From NCBI GenBank assembly GCA_947044405.1, contig CAMRHE010000197.1:2356001-2420000 (forward strand): DNA of 64,000 bases, given 5' to 3'. A model generated the notes under the pieces. The model was not told where the DNA came from, searched no databases, and saw nothing but the letters and a program-made list of their open reading frames with translations. The DNA comes from Leptodactylus fallax (lineage: Eukaryota; Chordata; Amphibia; Anura; Leptodactylidae). Of the stretch, positions 47,735 to 59,139 are shown piece after piece. The position numbers and the translations under genes are program-made. Each line of letters opens with the position of its first letter. The stretch's first letter is position 1.

Positions 47735-47900
47735 GACAGCACTCCAATATGAAAAAAGGAGCTTTTTAATTAGCCCAACACAATGTTTCAGCCCTCAATG
47801 GACCTTTTTCAAGCAGTGACAAAGGTCCATTAAGGACTTAAATTGTCCCTTTGATTTTTGATATTGGAGTGCTGGCTATTTTTTTGAACTTTGCTTAACA
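47735..47900. repeat. Penelope-like terminal fold
   Basis: Inverted arms CAGCACTCCAATATGAAAAA (from about 47740) and TGATATTGGAGTGCTGGCTA (about 47857 onward) flank a hairpin GGACCTTTTTCAAGC..GACAAAGGTCC. On the minus strand the centre reads GCTTGAAAAAGGTCC, ATTGA, GGGCTGAAAC, resembling a decayed hammerhead core (CUGANGA..GAAA). The GGAGTGCTGG..T-run tail matches the 4633 end. Its position next to GATA arrays is notable. Confidence 0.45.
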
Positions 47901-47973
47901 GTCATTGGTTCTGAACTGTGGGACGTGCACCCAACCTTTTGTTTTGTTTGGTGCTGCTATCTTCTTTTTGCAT

Positions 47974-48020
<47 letters not shown>
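47974..48020 (+). repeat. (GATA)n microsatellite 2
   Basis: About eleven GATA units following CTTCTTTTTGCAT, in the same strand sense as arrays 1 and 3. Confidence 0.95.
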
Positions 48021-48343
48021 CAATATACAAATGAGTTCTTTGGAGCAATAAAGGAGTTGGCAAAGAGCTCTTTTGCATATTGACATAATAGCCAATATCT
48101 TGACAACTGAGGCACCGATTCACATGGGAAAAACACCATTTGATTCAGGTGACCCTAACCTATATATCGGTGGGGCTGGGTTAATTCACTGGTTTCTGAT
48201 GACAGACTCCCTTTAAAGTAAAGTAGGGTTCATGCCCCAGGACTCTCATCAGTGCTTGAAATGTTGAATAGAAGAGAGTGATTAAAGTACCCCACTTTTT
48301 AACTGGATTATCCTTGGACTGCAACCTTCTTTTGGGGGGGTGG

Positions 48344-48392
<49 letters not shown>
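48344..48392 (+). repeat. (GATA)n microsatellite 3
   Basis: About twelve GATA units following a G-run (TTTTGGGGGGGTGG). Confidence 0.95.
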
Positions 48393-48393
<1 letters not shown>

Positions 48394-48394
48394 T

Positions 48395-50305
48395 TAAGCA
48401 CTTATGAAAGCATTGACTAGTATAAAGGAAATACTTATATTTATTGGGACAGGTGTACCTTCAATAGAGAATATATTAGGCTAATAGCTTGCATGTCATT
48501 TATACAATTAGGAGATTAGATTGTGTTGAATAGAAGACAGAATAATGATGAACTTTTGCAGTGTACACACAAATGTTCAGAAGATGGATGAGGTTCTGAG
48601 ATGAAGAGACCAAATGACCTTAGAAACAAAGATACAACCTTAAGGTAACAACAAGGTGGCAAGGTCCAACCTGTTTGAAATGGAGGTAGGCCATAAAAAA
48701 AGCACATATACGTGAATGTTTTCAAGAATACACCTTTTAAAGATGGTCCTCAACACTGATGCATTGTCCATTACATACCTTATTCATAATTTGAAAATAG
48801 ATGGTTTCTTGTTAATCCAGTTTGGACCAGATAACTAGATTAATTTATTTTTTGTGTATTTTCAATTTAATATAACCAGGCTTTGGTTTATTGCTGAAAG
48901 TAACATATAAATAAGTCCTTCTTGGTGGAAAAGGGAAACTTGCTCTAGCACCATTTGGAAGGTAGCCAATGTCTGTTTTTTTCTCAAACCTAGAGGTATG
49001 ATTGGGGATTAAAGCCAAGCCAGAATATCTCCTCCAAAAGGAAACAGTGAAAAGTAAGGTACTTGCTAGTTGGGTGGGAAGTCATAGATGTAGATCAGAT
49101 GAGGTACTATAGCCACCAAGAAAGTCTTATTTGCATATTTCTTTCCCAGAATGCTTAGCAGGGTATGCATAATCTAATAAGTCCCTGTACACCCCAAGGT
49201 GGCCACATAAAGCCAGGTAGAGTAAAAATAAAAGAGCACATTATGGTCTTCTCTGGCCTTTGATAGTCAGACCACATAATTAAAAAAAGTAAAAATCAAA
49301 ACTGGATTAATTCCTTGTTTTAAGGAATGTAATTGTGACATATTAGCAGTGACATCCTCTGTACCTAACGTATGACCACTGAGGCTTGTGAGGGTCACCT
49401 GAGTCGCTTCACTTCTTTCCCAGCCAGTGTCTGCATAGGATGAAATGGGGGACCCTACACAGAAGATCGTGGGTAGGTGAGTATTGCATCTTTTTTTATT
49501 TTACCCCACCTCTAACCTCCGACCAGATTTTCCAGTTTGCCTGGAAAAACTCTCTAATATGGACACCATAATGGGGGATAGTGACCAAAGTGTGAAAATG
49601 CATTTTCTGTACAGTACTAGAGAATATGTTTGGCTGGGACATTAATAGTTGCAACTGTCATTTCTGGAATAAATTATATAAGGACATGTACAGATGTAAC
49701 AGTGTTTAACTGGACTTTCTGCAGCGTGATAACAGCATCAAAAGGGTTAAAACAGAGTTTAGTGTAGAAGAAGTTGCTGTTACTTAATGTGGCCCTTTAA
49801 GTTAAATGGATATTGATTGCTGAATTGTGGCCTAATTACTATGAGCAGGCACAAGTTTTTAATTGAGTTTTCCACTTGCAAATGACTTTGGTTTCTTGGT
49901 TTGTATGTGCCATCTATAACTTTTAATCAATACATTGTTTACTCTCTTTAGCTTTCTAGTGTGAGTTCCTCCACAAATTTGTATTAGCACAGTTGCTTAT
50001 TTTTGTAGCCCTGGGTTATGCCACAACACATGTCAATTGTAGAATGAGCAGAAATTGCATTAAGGGTAGGACAATAAGTACAAGTGTAAATGTTAAAGTT
50101 GCTCGAACACTGAAAATACCTTTAGGGGTGTTTGTTCTACTTGCTAGAAAATATATGCAAATAAACAGCTCTTCCAGGTGACCTTGTTTCTTTCAAGAAT
50201 GCTTCTTACATAGCAGCTATTTCAGTGACTGCTTTATTCTTTGAGTAGTATTCTGAGGATAAGCTACAGGAACATTTCATACACATAATTTTTTAATACT
50301 GAGAT
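48395..50305. other. Non-coding; candidate conserved block at 49790-50180
   Basis: No gene or clear transposon. 49320-49560 contains GGTGAGTATTGCATC followed by a T-run and GTTTGCCTGGAAAAACTCTC, possibly one end of a TTAA-type MITE. 49690-49760 resembles the ACAGATGTA..GCAGCGTGATAAC blocks near 27690. 49790-50180 has unique, balanced sequence with CCTAATTACTATGAGCAGGC and TTTTTAATTGAGTTTTCC. Confidence 0.35.
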
Positions 50306-50313
50306 GTGACATT

Positions 50314-50709
50314 TAGAGATGAGTGAATCGAAGCTGACGAAGTGCAATTTGATCCGATTTTCAGGAAATATTCGATTCACATGGAATCCGGATTTCCTGA
50401 TGCTTCGCGATAACGAATATTTAGTAAGGACCTTTGTGACATCAGACGGCCACATGATATCCTCTAGTGATGTGATTGGGTAGGTGTGTCTTTGCTTGTT
50501 AGCAGATCCTTCCATATGAATAAAAGTTGTCCGTGGTGGAGAGAGAGAGAGACTTGACCGCGGCATCCAAGGGCTTCCGCCATTTTGCCGCCCCCGGCTC
50601 TCTGCAGACAGGAAATAGCTGTTTATTTGCCGCAAATTAATTCAGATCGAATAGAATCGTATCGGAAAATTCGGCCAAATCAAATTTTTTAAAACTTCGC
50701 TCATCTCTA
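50314..50709. mobile_element. hAT-like MITE, second copy
   Basis: Ends TAGAGATGAGTGAATCGAAG and CTTCGCTCATCTCTA, flanked by GTGACATT (50306-50313) and GTGACATA (50710-50717), a 7/8 target duplication. It shares with the 10935 copy the ends, TTTCAGGAAATATTCGATTC-like sequence and the GACCGCGGCATCCAAGGG..TTCCGCCATTTTGCCGCC segment. Length is 396 bp against 559. Confidence 0.87.
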
Positions 50710-50717
50710 GTGACATA

Positions 50718-51150
50718 CTAATGAATGTCTAATGAAAACACCCAGCATAAGCTCAACTGACACTAGTGTAAGAAATATTAATTCTGTTTAATTTTTCATT
50801 TAAAATTATGAATACATCCCAGCACAGTGAAAAAAACAAATGCTTTTATTTTCTTATAGGCTTTTATTTCTGTTTCTACAGAGGGTCTACAGAGAGCTCA
50901 TTGTGTAACTTTTTTTTTATATTGAAATGTATATTTTGTAATACTTTTGCTTTCTTGACATAGTCCTATAGAGAACTGAGTTTGCAATCTGTGACCTATT
51001 ATACATAGACTATAGAGTAGGGGTACTCAACTGATGAACACTAAACCCCTGCCCTCTTGCTCCTGCAAAATGACCACTGTCTCTTTTCCACTGATAGATC
51101 ATGGGGGCTCCCTACATCTCCCCTGTGGGCACATGGTTGGCAAATATGAC
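50718..51150. other. Non-coding spacer, nothing recognised
   Basis: AT-rich unique sequence leading into the minisatellite. Confidence 0.4.
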
Positions 51151-51640
51151 ATTATGGGGGCATTGCAATGCGTGGGGGCACTTTGGAGTCAATGTTGTGT
51201 GGGGGCGCTAATGGGTTATCATACTGAGTTGGTAAACTAAGGAACATTATACTCTGTAGGGGGCACAAAAATGGGATTTTACTGTAGGTGATGATGGAGC
51301 CATTGTATTGTATGAGAGGAAGTACACTGTGTGGGGGAACTAAGGGGGCATTGTAATGTGTGGGGGCACTAAGTATCATTATACTTTGTGGGGGCACTAA
51401 TCAGGTATTATGCTGTGTGGAGACACTAATAGGACATGAATCTATGTGGAGGCCCCTAAGGGGGCAGTATACTGTGTGAGAGGTAATTTAGAGTGTGGGG
51501 AGAACTAAGGGGGCATTATACTGCATGGGGGCACAAATGGGGCATTATGCCATGTAGAGGCCACTAATAAGGCCTTATATTGTGTGTGACACTTAGAGGG
51601 CACTATTACAGTATGGAGGCATATGGGGACTGGGTGGGAT
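51151..51640. repeat. Degenerate minisatellite, about 25-50 base units
   Basis: Around twelve loose copies of GTGTGGGGGCACTAA..GGGGCATTATACT. The array is G-rich on the plus strand, with GGGGG runs spaced 20-50 bases apart. Long minus-strand frames through it (PP, HN and PL-rich) are repeats of the unit, not a gene. Confidence 0.88.
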
Positions 51641-51904
51641 TGTGTGGGGTCAAAAGGGGAATGGGCAGGAGTGGGTGAGGTTTGAGGCATGTCTTAAAAT
51701 ATGCATATACTGGACATGTTCAGCTACTGTTCAGTTGAGACCTTCAACTGATGGCAGACCCAGTTTAGTGTATCTTTACTAAAAGAAGTACCTTATAGAG
51801 AAATGTAACCATAAGACAAAAGTATGGGTTTCTTAACATCAGAAAACAAGTCAGTTTTTTTTTCCCAGTAATAGCAATACTGGGTCTTTGGAAAAGAGTG
51901 GAGC

Positions 51905-52565
51905 TTTAAGGGAATTGCTAGAGGAGCGATTCCCCAGTAGCTGCTGGAACTCTGGGGGGAAGAGAACAACAAGACAATGAACCCTAAGCTGAACCCCCCA
52001 CTGTCCCTGGCTACTTGCCCGATCTGTCCTAGGCGACAGCTAGCAACTGGTTGATGTGCCCTTCTTAATATAAGTGACAACACAGAACGCAGACAGTACA
52101 AACAACAACAAAAGGGAGGTTAGCTAGCCAAGGGGTAAGGAACAGTTGAGTAATGCAGTACAGAATCAAAATCCAAGAGATTAGTCAAAGTCAAAGCCAG
52201 AGGTCAGGAATAAGAATACAGGTAATTAAACAGCAAGAGTAATAGCCAGAACACACGAGGCAATAGCAAGCGCCAATGTGAATGTGAGCAAACAATAAAT
52301 AGGAAGGAAGAACCCGCCCCAGACTAGATAGGACGATAGACTGTCAATCACACAGGTAAGGCTAAAATTAACTATTAGTGGAGCAGAGGAAAACCAAGGT
52401 GAAGGAGATGGGTGTGGTGGAAAATCAATTAAGGAGGTGAGGGAATAGGACAGTATTCAGACAATACAAGAAAAACCCAAAAGAAAGATTCACAGCTGGA
52501 CCCGCCTCCTGCGCCGCAGCATGCGGCCGGATGGTGCAGAAGTTCGAACGGGTGCGGACGTAACA
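51905..52565 (-). mobile_element. Solo LTR (661 bp) with perfect 5-bp duplication
   Basis: GGAGC at 51900-51904 and 52566-52570. Read on the minus strand it starts TGTTACGTCCGCACCC, has CGGCCGCATGCTGCGGCGCA near the start and CAGCAGCTACTGGGGAATCG near the end, matching the 20603-21229 LTR in order. The final CA is changed (..CCCTTAAA). No internal region or second LTR is present, so it arose by LTR-LTR recombination or never had a nearby partner. Confidence 0.78.
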
Positions 52566-52570
52566 GGAGC

Positions 52571-53070
52571 GCTTTCATTTTAATATATAGTATGATAGTT
52601 GTTTGCCTTAATTTTTTTAAGTGATGGTTGGGCAAAATAGACAAGATCACCCAATTCAGCTGACGTTCATGTTATTTGAAATCTTGTTCTCTTCTAGTTG
52701 CTTACAGTAGCAGAAAAGTCAAGTAGGTAAGGATTATTGAGAGGAATCACATTCTGTTGATATAATTTGATAATGGATTCAGAGTCTGAAATTGAGGTGT
52801 AACAAAAAATAAAATGCATTTATAACTAGCTCTGCTGCAATTAGTGCTCACTAACTCACTTTCTGTACAACCACGTTTTTTTGGTACAGCCATGAACATG
52901 AACATTGTGCCATCTTATGCTAACACATATGTGTATGTCCACATCAATATATTCCACTACTTGAGGCATGTCCAGAGGTGGTGGAGAAGCATCCAGATGA
53001 CATTTTTTGGCAAGGTATAGATTTTGATTTGATGACATTTCATAATTTGAATGAGATAGACAATGGTGTT
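52571..53070. other. Non-coding spacer, nothing recognised
   Basis: Unique AT-rich sequence between the LTR and the next palindromic element. Confidence 0.4.
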
Positions 53071-53079
53071 AAGGGATTG

Positions 53080-53486
53080 GGTCTCCTCAGACCCCAAAGA
53101 ATAATAAGTGAAAGTCCAGTGAAGGTGAGATAAAATAACAGACAGTTATACTCACCTTGCCTCAACTCTCCTGGGCATTCAGTGGTCCCCCAGCATCCTC
53201 TTCAGGCCTCTTCTGCACCTGGCTGGGTCAAAGTGTCATGACATTGATGTGCACCACATTATCGCTGAGGCCCAATCACTGGTCTCAGCAGTGGCCCTGG
53301 TAGCAGCAACATCAGCCAAAAGCTGAAAGGGGCCTGAAGAGGATGATGATTGAACATTGGACACAACAAGGATGCCCAGAATAGGTGAGGTAAGATGAAT
53401 ATAACTGGTGGTTATTTTTGCTCACATCCCCTGGGTTTCCACTTATTACACTCTGGGGTCTGAGAAGATCCCAGAGTATAATAATA
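53080..53486. repeat. Palindromic MITE with about 55-base terminal repeats
   Basis: Left GGGTCTCCTCAGACCCCAAA..AATAAGTG; right CACTTATTACACTCTGGGGT..CTGAGAAGATCCCAGAG. The inner arms also mirror (CATCCTCTTCAGGCC against GGCCTGAAGAGGATG). No clear target duplication and no coding sequence. Confidence 0.72.
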
Positions 53487-53520
53487 GAACTTCCGGTTCA
53501 TGAGGTTCGCCCATCACTAC
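53487..53520 (-). repeat. hAT-type end fragment
   Basis: On the minus strand: AGTGATGGGCGAACCTCATG. This is a diverged version of the end at 522 (TAGAGATGGGCGAACCTC). It abuts the palindromic MITE, which may have inserted into a longer hAT repeat. Confidence 0.45.
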
Positions 53521-53777
53521 TGTTGACTCTAGTCACATCTCTTTCTTTATGTATTTTTGAGCTGTGTTTGGCTCCTCCATATGGTGATGGAACTAACAGT
53601 CATATCACCAACATTGCTGTCCATTTTTTCACTGAATGGAGTGCTTTCTGGTTTCAAATCTGTCATAGATAGAGTATTCAATTTTTACATTTCTTTTGTT
53701 CAGGATTTTGTGTTCTATCTGGCCAAATATCGTAATACATTTAAAGAAATTATATATTAAATTTTGCTTGTTGCTCA

Positions 53778-56700
53778 TTTATTATTAAAACATGTTTGCA
53801 TTGCACAGTATAAACTATATGAATTGAAACGGTTCTTTATGTCTTGAAACAGTGACGTTCCCCAGTTTTGTAGATAAAAGGCAGTACAGGAGAATTTCAG
53901 CATGGATACACATACAAACTGAATAAGAAGAGTACACTTTACTTAATCCGGTTGCAATTTAACAAACACATACAGTATACATGAACGGTATAAAAACTAA
54001 GCTGAATACTATTCAGTTTAACCGAGAGTAGTACTTAAAACTCAGTGACATTTCCCAAAAATGGTCATCAAAAATTCCTCAGCTTTTCTCAGTAAACATT
54101 AGTGTTGGACAAATGTAAGTTTAAATTAAAAAAAAAAGTCTTTTACTGTTTTCACAAGTATTTTCAGTCTTAAATCACTTTTGACCCAGGAAGAATCATA
54201 ACTGGCCATTCCTTTTGGCCAATTTCTCCAACAGTTCTTTAATAAGAAAATTTTCAGCAATCAGTGTCATTGTAAATACTGTCTGCTAGAAATGTGTATG
54301 TTTGTAATCCATAAAGTCATGTATGATAGAATGATAGAACAACAAAAAAGGACGCACAGAATAAATTCCTTTGGCAAACATGAGAAATTTGTTGCAAATA
54401 TTAAGAAAGGCAAGGATAATCATAGATAGCTGATGCTGTAAATTAAACATGATATTCAGAGCCTTGGAATTCTACATACAGAAGGTACATTGATGCATCT
54501 CAGAGTTCATATTGTTGACAGAGGTATTAATTGAAAAACAGAAAAACAGAGGCTTCAATGCAGATAGAAATCTCCAACTTTGGCAAAATTCTGAAGACAA
54601 GTAAATATCCTTCTTCTAGAAGAGCTTGCAGCAATGTAATAGCAAGATGCTTGGGCAAGATGCGTAAACACAAGAAACACATCAAGGTTTCAAGAAAAAG
54701 TGCCTTGCGCTTTTTTTTCAATTTTTTTAACAAATTTTCTATGTGTTTTTTTTTGTCTGCAGAAATCTCCCAGGAAAACAAGGAATATTTATCTTTATTT
54801 CTATTTTTTATATTGGAATACAAATATGTTCCATTCAAGGTCAAGTATGTCATTCTCAGTTTTACATTGTAAGTGCTTCAACTTTTGACCCAATGTAAGG
54901 GACCTGTAATAATTGTAGAATCAACGCCTATGCGACCACCCAAATGCTAAGAGAATTGTTTGTTGGTTTCCAATCTATATATCTCAATTCCCAGGACAAA
55001 GCCAAAAAGCATAAAAAACATGCCTGTTTCTGGTGAAATAAATATCAAGGGATTGACTTTGGCTGATTCTTATATCATGAGAGGTTAGGGGAATCATCTG
55101 GAACTGTTTATTACATAAAGGTCCAGCCTTGTAAAGTTGGGATGCAATATTAAAATCTTTCACTGGAAGATAACTTGCGACATATAAATTACCTCTAGAG
55201 GGATGAACATCTTGTGTTTGTAAAACTATCTGCTATTTGAAATAGTTTTCTTTAAAATAAATGTATTTTATTCTGGTCAGAGAGCACATTTATAGGTAGA
55301 GATTTTAATAAAGTGAACAATTATTGGAATATATATCTATTACTTCAAAGCCACAATTATTACAATTTAGGGTTAATCTAGTTCAACAGGGCTCTCAAGG
55401 CTACCAAGTTCCAGTTCTTCGCCTTCAAGTTTTTCTGACTAAACTTTAGAATGTTTAATAATTTATTTGACAAAATGAGTAGAGGTACAGTAAATGTCCC
55501 TTGTACCTACATAAGGTGATACTTTTACTAGATCTGTATTCTACTGGCACTTTAGCCTTGGAGACGAGGTCTTGTAGTTGGGGAAGCTAGATGTTACGGA
55601 AGAAAAGACGACTTACATAAATTTAGATCTGTTACAAAATAACAGCATACCATAATGTATTCAACCAGCCTCTAGCTACAATACTTTTTTAGTGAACATC
55701 ATTGACTTACAATGCTTTGCAAAGTATCATTTTGATCATTCAAGATGTAGAAACAGTTTCAATGATTTTCGGACAAAGCTTGAAATGTTTATAGTTTTGT
55801 GGTTCCCTGTAATACTGTCACTTGTGTACATCAAAATATAATTTATCATTCATTCGAGTGGAAAAAAACATATACAATGCTACAAATCTACTACTGCTGA
55901 AAGTATAAAACCAATTGTATCTTGTCCGATAATCTGACTGGTATTCTGGCCCCTTCATGTAATAATTATGTAAGCCCTGGAAAAATATTGATCGTTCTTT
56001 ATTACAATATACTGTTTAGATGAGCAACCTTATGTACTTCTGATGCTATATAAGATCTCTATCTTAGGGGCAGGAAGTAATGGGACTGGATTGCCAAAGT
56101 GTGGTTTTTCTTATTATCATAATGTGACTTCTCTTTAATATGATACTTTTTTTCAAGAGCTCCATATTCTATGGCTTACATTTTAGCAGACTTTTATGCA
56201 GTTTTGTCATATGTGCAAAATTGGCAGTTGTAACATTTTGCAAAACTCTATTAATACTTTTTCTGTTTGGCAACCATGCCATTTAACTGACCAGCCCTAT
56301 AAGGCCATCCCAAGATAATGACATTATTTTATTCACTTCAGCACTTAAGGTGGTACAGTTTTGCCAAGATCATACTTCTCAGCACTGAAGAATTAAAATA
56401 AGAATATCATTATACACCAATGTAGTGTTTGGGTGGGGAAAGTGCATGACTGCTTTTATACAAATAGTACAAAAGACAAAAAGGGAAAAAAAGAACAATG
56501 TATACAGAGTGCTTTAAGCATGCAACACCAGGATAATACTACATCTAGCAGGTAGTCATAAAATGGTCATGTTTCGGTGTCTGTGTTGCAAAAATGTGCA
56601 TTAAAGCTAAAATAAAGAAAAGAACTAGACAGCGGTTTGTTATCCTGCTTACAGTTTGATGGGACTGCAACAAGATACCAGGAGTACACAACCATCAATA

Positions 56701-57181
56701 CAACACTGTCCACCTAATGGGACTCCATATTTACAGATGAATCTGCCATGCGTAGTCTTCTCCAAAAAATACCTAGGTGTGATTTGTAAATTGAAAAGAA
56801 AGAAATGTTCATTATTTTTCTTGCAAGCAATAGTTACTGGAATATTAAGACACTATCTTTGGAGATATCCAAGTACTTCATTCCATAAACCAAAATAAAG
56901 GGGGAAAAAGGAAAGGGATAAGTGACTGCGTGTTATTCACTTTGTTCGTAATCCTTTTCAGGGAAGTTTCACCAATAAGTGAAAATAAAAAAGCACCTAG
57001 TGTTTTGTAGTTTTCTTTTTCTCTGTTCGATAAAAAAGAATATATATCTAGATTTTTATATATATATATTTATATATATATAGATATATAACATACATAT
57101 ACATTTTAATATATGTACGTATATATATAAATATGGAGCCATTCATCTGTGAAATCTGAAGTTCATTTGTCCATTTGGAAG
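53778..57181 (-). other. BNC2: Probable long 3' UTR of BNC2
   Basis: Directly downstream of the BNC2 stop codon on the minus strand are about 3.4 kb with no recognisable transposon, in contrast to the repeat-dense DNA beyond. Long 3' UTRs are a known feature of BNC2 in other vertebrates. A minus-strand AATAAA at 53778-53783 is one possible end signal; other AT-rich signals lie within. The exact end is not determinable by eye. Reading frames here (for example 54527-54872 on both strands) are unconvincing. Confidence 0.45.
57043..57135. repeat. (TA)n-rich tract in the proximal 3' UTR
   Basis: TATATATATTTATATATATA and ATATGTACGTATATATATAA, self-complementary, starting about 45 bases after the BNC2 stop codon. 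It could form hairpins in the transcript. Confidence 0.75.
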
Positions 57182-57830
57182 CTATTCCACAGCAGAGAAA
57201 GGAATGTTTTTATGGAGATTAGGGTTTTGACTGTGCCGATTTCGGCTGCGTACAGAGGAGAACATCATGTTACATCCGAAAACTTTGCATTTATGCATTT
57301 CCCTTAAATGCACTGTCTTGTAATGAACCCGCAGGGTTCCTTTGTTACTGTACATTTTGTGGCAAATGTTGCACATTATTCCACCATTGCTCATGGCAAA
57401 GTTGTTGTATAAGGAAGATTCTGTCACATCATTGCCAGGTCCCATCAGCGAGGCAGAGACATTAGCCTTATGAGAGGACTCCTCACTATCACTGGAACCA
57501 TCAATGTCATCAAGGAGGATACCTTCATCACTGCCTATATCAGACTCTTGAGAAGAATGGATACTGCTGCTAGACTGGACACTGGAGGCTGTACTCAAGT
57601 CTAAGACCATGTAGTCATCTGCCAGGCTCCGCCCATATCCATTGATGTGGGAATCTTCTGTACCAACTGGCGAAGTGGTGTCCTCTCTAACATCCAGGCC
57701 CATGGAATGTTGACCGCCATAGATTTTTGCCAAGATTTCATCTCGGAGGTTGGGCTGAGAGGAGTCCAGCCCCATCTCATCCAGTTCTTTGGTCAACAGT
57801 TTGCGGTGTAGGTTAATATTGGCACTGTGT
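57182..57830 (-). CDS. BNC2: Basonuclin 2, last coding exon
   Basis: The terminal exon of the zinc-finger protein basonuclin 2, a nuclear DNA-binding regulator linked to epithelial, skeletal and pigment-cell biology in other vertebrates. The exon encodes 215 residues plus one base of a split codon. It opens [19 protein letters not shown], the tail of a finger whose cysteines are in the previous exon. A long acidic, Ser-rich linker follows ([32 protein letters not shown]). The last finger pair is [22 protein letters not shown] (C-x2-C-x12-H-x4-H) and [22 protein letters not shown] (C-x4-C-x12-H-x6-H). It ends [10 protein letters not shown] and stop at 57182-57184. The C-terminus matches BNC2 rather than BNC1. 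The frame is intact and conserved, unlike everything else here. Confidence 0.95.
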
Positions 57831-57862
57831 CTAAAATGTAAAAAAAAAAAGTAATAATAATA
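57831..57862 (-). promoter_or_regulatory. BNC2: Splice acceptor of the BNC2 last exon
   Basis: On the minus strand a T-run is followed by ACATTTTAG and then the exon base A at 57830. The intron is phase 2: the first exon base completes a codon, consistent with Arg before HSANINLH. The junction falls inside a zinc finger. Confidence 0.9.
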
Positions 57863-58637
57863 ATATCTTTATAAACAAGTTTAGACAAACACAAATATGA
57901 TTATTAATGTAACCATTAAAACATGTCACATATTATCAATAAATATATTCTGAAATATTTTTGTCTTAATTTTAGTTTATTGTATATTTGTTTCATTTAT
58001 TTAAATGTTGAAATTGTTGAAATAAATGAGTATTATTCAAACACATGCAATAGTACGCATGCAAATAAAACATGCCATGAAAAAGAGTAGTTAACAAATT
58101 TAATAAGTTACCATATGCACAGCCTGGAACATCATCAACACATGAATATAGAATGTATATAAAAAAGATGCTTACACTATACAGTACATAGACCAGTAGT
58201 GTCAACTGGATACTTGGCCATGTAGTATTCAGAAGGGGTCATTTGTCAAATTGAAAAAGTGCGTTATTTATATTTTGTGACATCTGACAGATTTATTTGT
58301 GGTAATATGTAACACTGAAGTATATGCAAAAGTAGTATGACAGCAAAGTAGCATGCATTGACTGTATTATAGTTGTCACCTGACAACATATGATTAGCAC
58401 TGGATACTAACACTCTAGTATAAAGGAATTTTATGTGCCGCTAGTTAAAAAAATGTGAACACTACACACTTCTGATTCTGACTTAATCTAGTAGACAATG
58501 CTACATTGACATATAGTATCACCATCTAATACCCTGTTAGCTGAAAGTATTATCTGTAAACATAGTTCCTGCTTCATCTAGAGTATATGTATACTGAAGC
58601 TCAGTTGTATGGAAATGCTCCTTCACTCCAACACCTC
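57863..58637. other. BNC2 last intron, proximal part
   Basis: Unique AT-rich intron sequence with AATAATAATAAT near 57855-57866. No genes or repeat ends are seen. Confidence 0.6.
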
Positions 58638-58894
58638 ATAAAGGGATTGTCCAGGTAATTCTTTTTTTCTGATGACCATATATGTGAATGAGGGATGTTA
58701 TAATTACATAGCCTCTATGAAACATACATCATTTAATGTAAACAGGGAAGAGGTCATGTCACTTATATGAGTGCCACAGCGTCTTCAAACAGCTGATCAG
58801 CAGGGGTCCTGGGTGTTGGATTGTCACTGATCTCTTATTGATAATCTGCTCTGAGTAAAGGTCATCAATAAAAATGAAATGGACAACCTCTTTA
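58638..58894. mobile_element. Diverged TTAA-type palindromic MITE in the intron
   Basis: Left ATAAAGGGATTGTCCAGGTA and right AATGGACAACCTCTTTAA are inverted and resemble the ends of the 21285 MITE (AGAGGTTGTCCAGG). The interior has CAGCTGATCAGCAGGGGTCC and AGGTCATCAATAAAAATG. The left TTAA has decayed to CATA. Confidence 0.65.
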
Positions 58895-59139
58895 AATATC
58901 TTGCCCTAGTCACTATTATATTTTGGAATGCTCATATTTTGTTTTAGAGAACAATTCTCCTTTAATAAAACTACTAAATATACTAGACTAATATAGCAAT
59001 ATTCTAATTATTATTATTATATTATTATTATTATTATTATCGTGTTTTTCCTTGGCATCAAGAAATTAAAAAAAAAGGTTTAAGAGAGCAAAATAAATTA
59101 ACACTCGTAAAAAAAGGACTCAAAATTTCGCAGATGGAC
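58895..59139. repeat. Intron sequence with a (TTA)n tract
   Basis: A TTATTATTATTA array at about 59008-59040, then an A-run near 59070. Nothing else is recognised. Confidence 0.75.

Noticed and set aside
51152..51397. 81-residue minus-strand frame with a repeating PPQSIM/PTQYD pattern
   Set aside because: It is the minisatellite unit read through; no start context or family.
54527..54872. Opposed frames of 108 and 113 residues
   Set aside because: They lie in AT-rich probable BNC2 3' UTR, are antisense to each other, and show no domain or codon bias.
57993..58205. 70-residue hydrophobic minus-strand frame upstream of the BNC2 exon
   Set aside because: It is intronic, has no splice signals of its own, and its AT-rich composition explains the hydrophobic residues.
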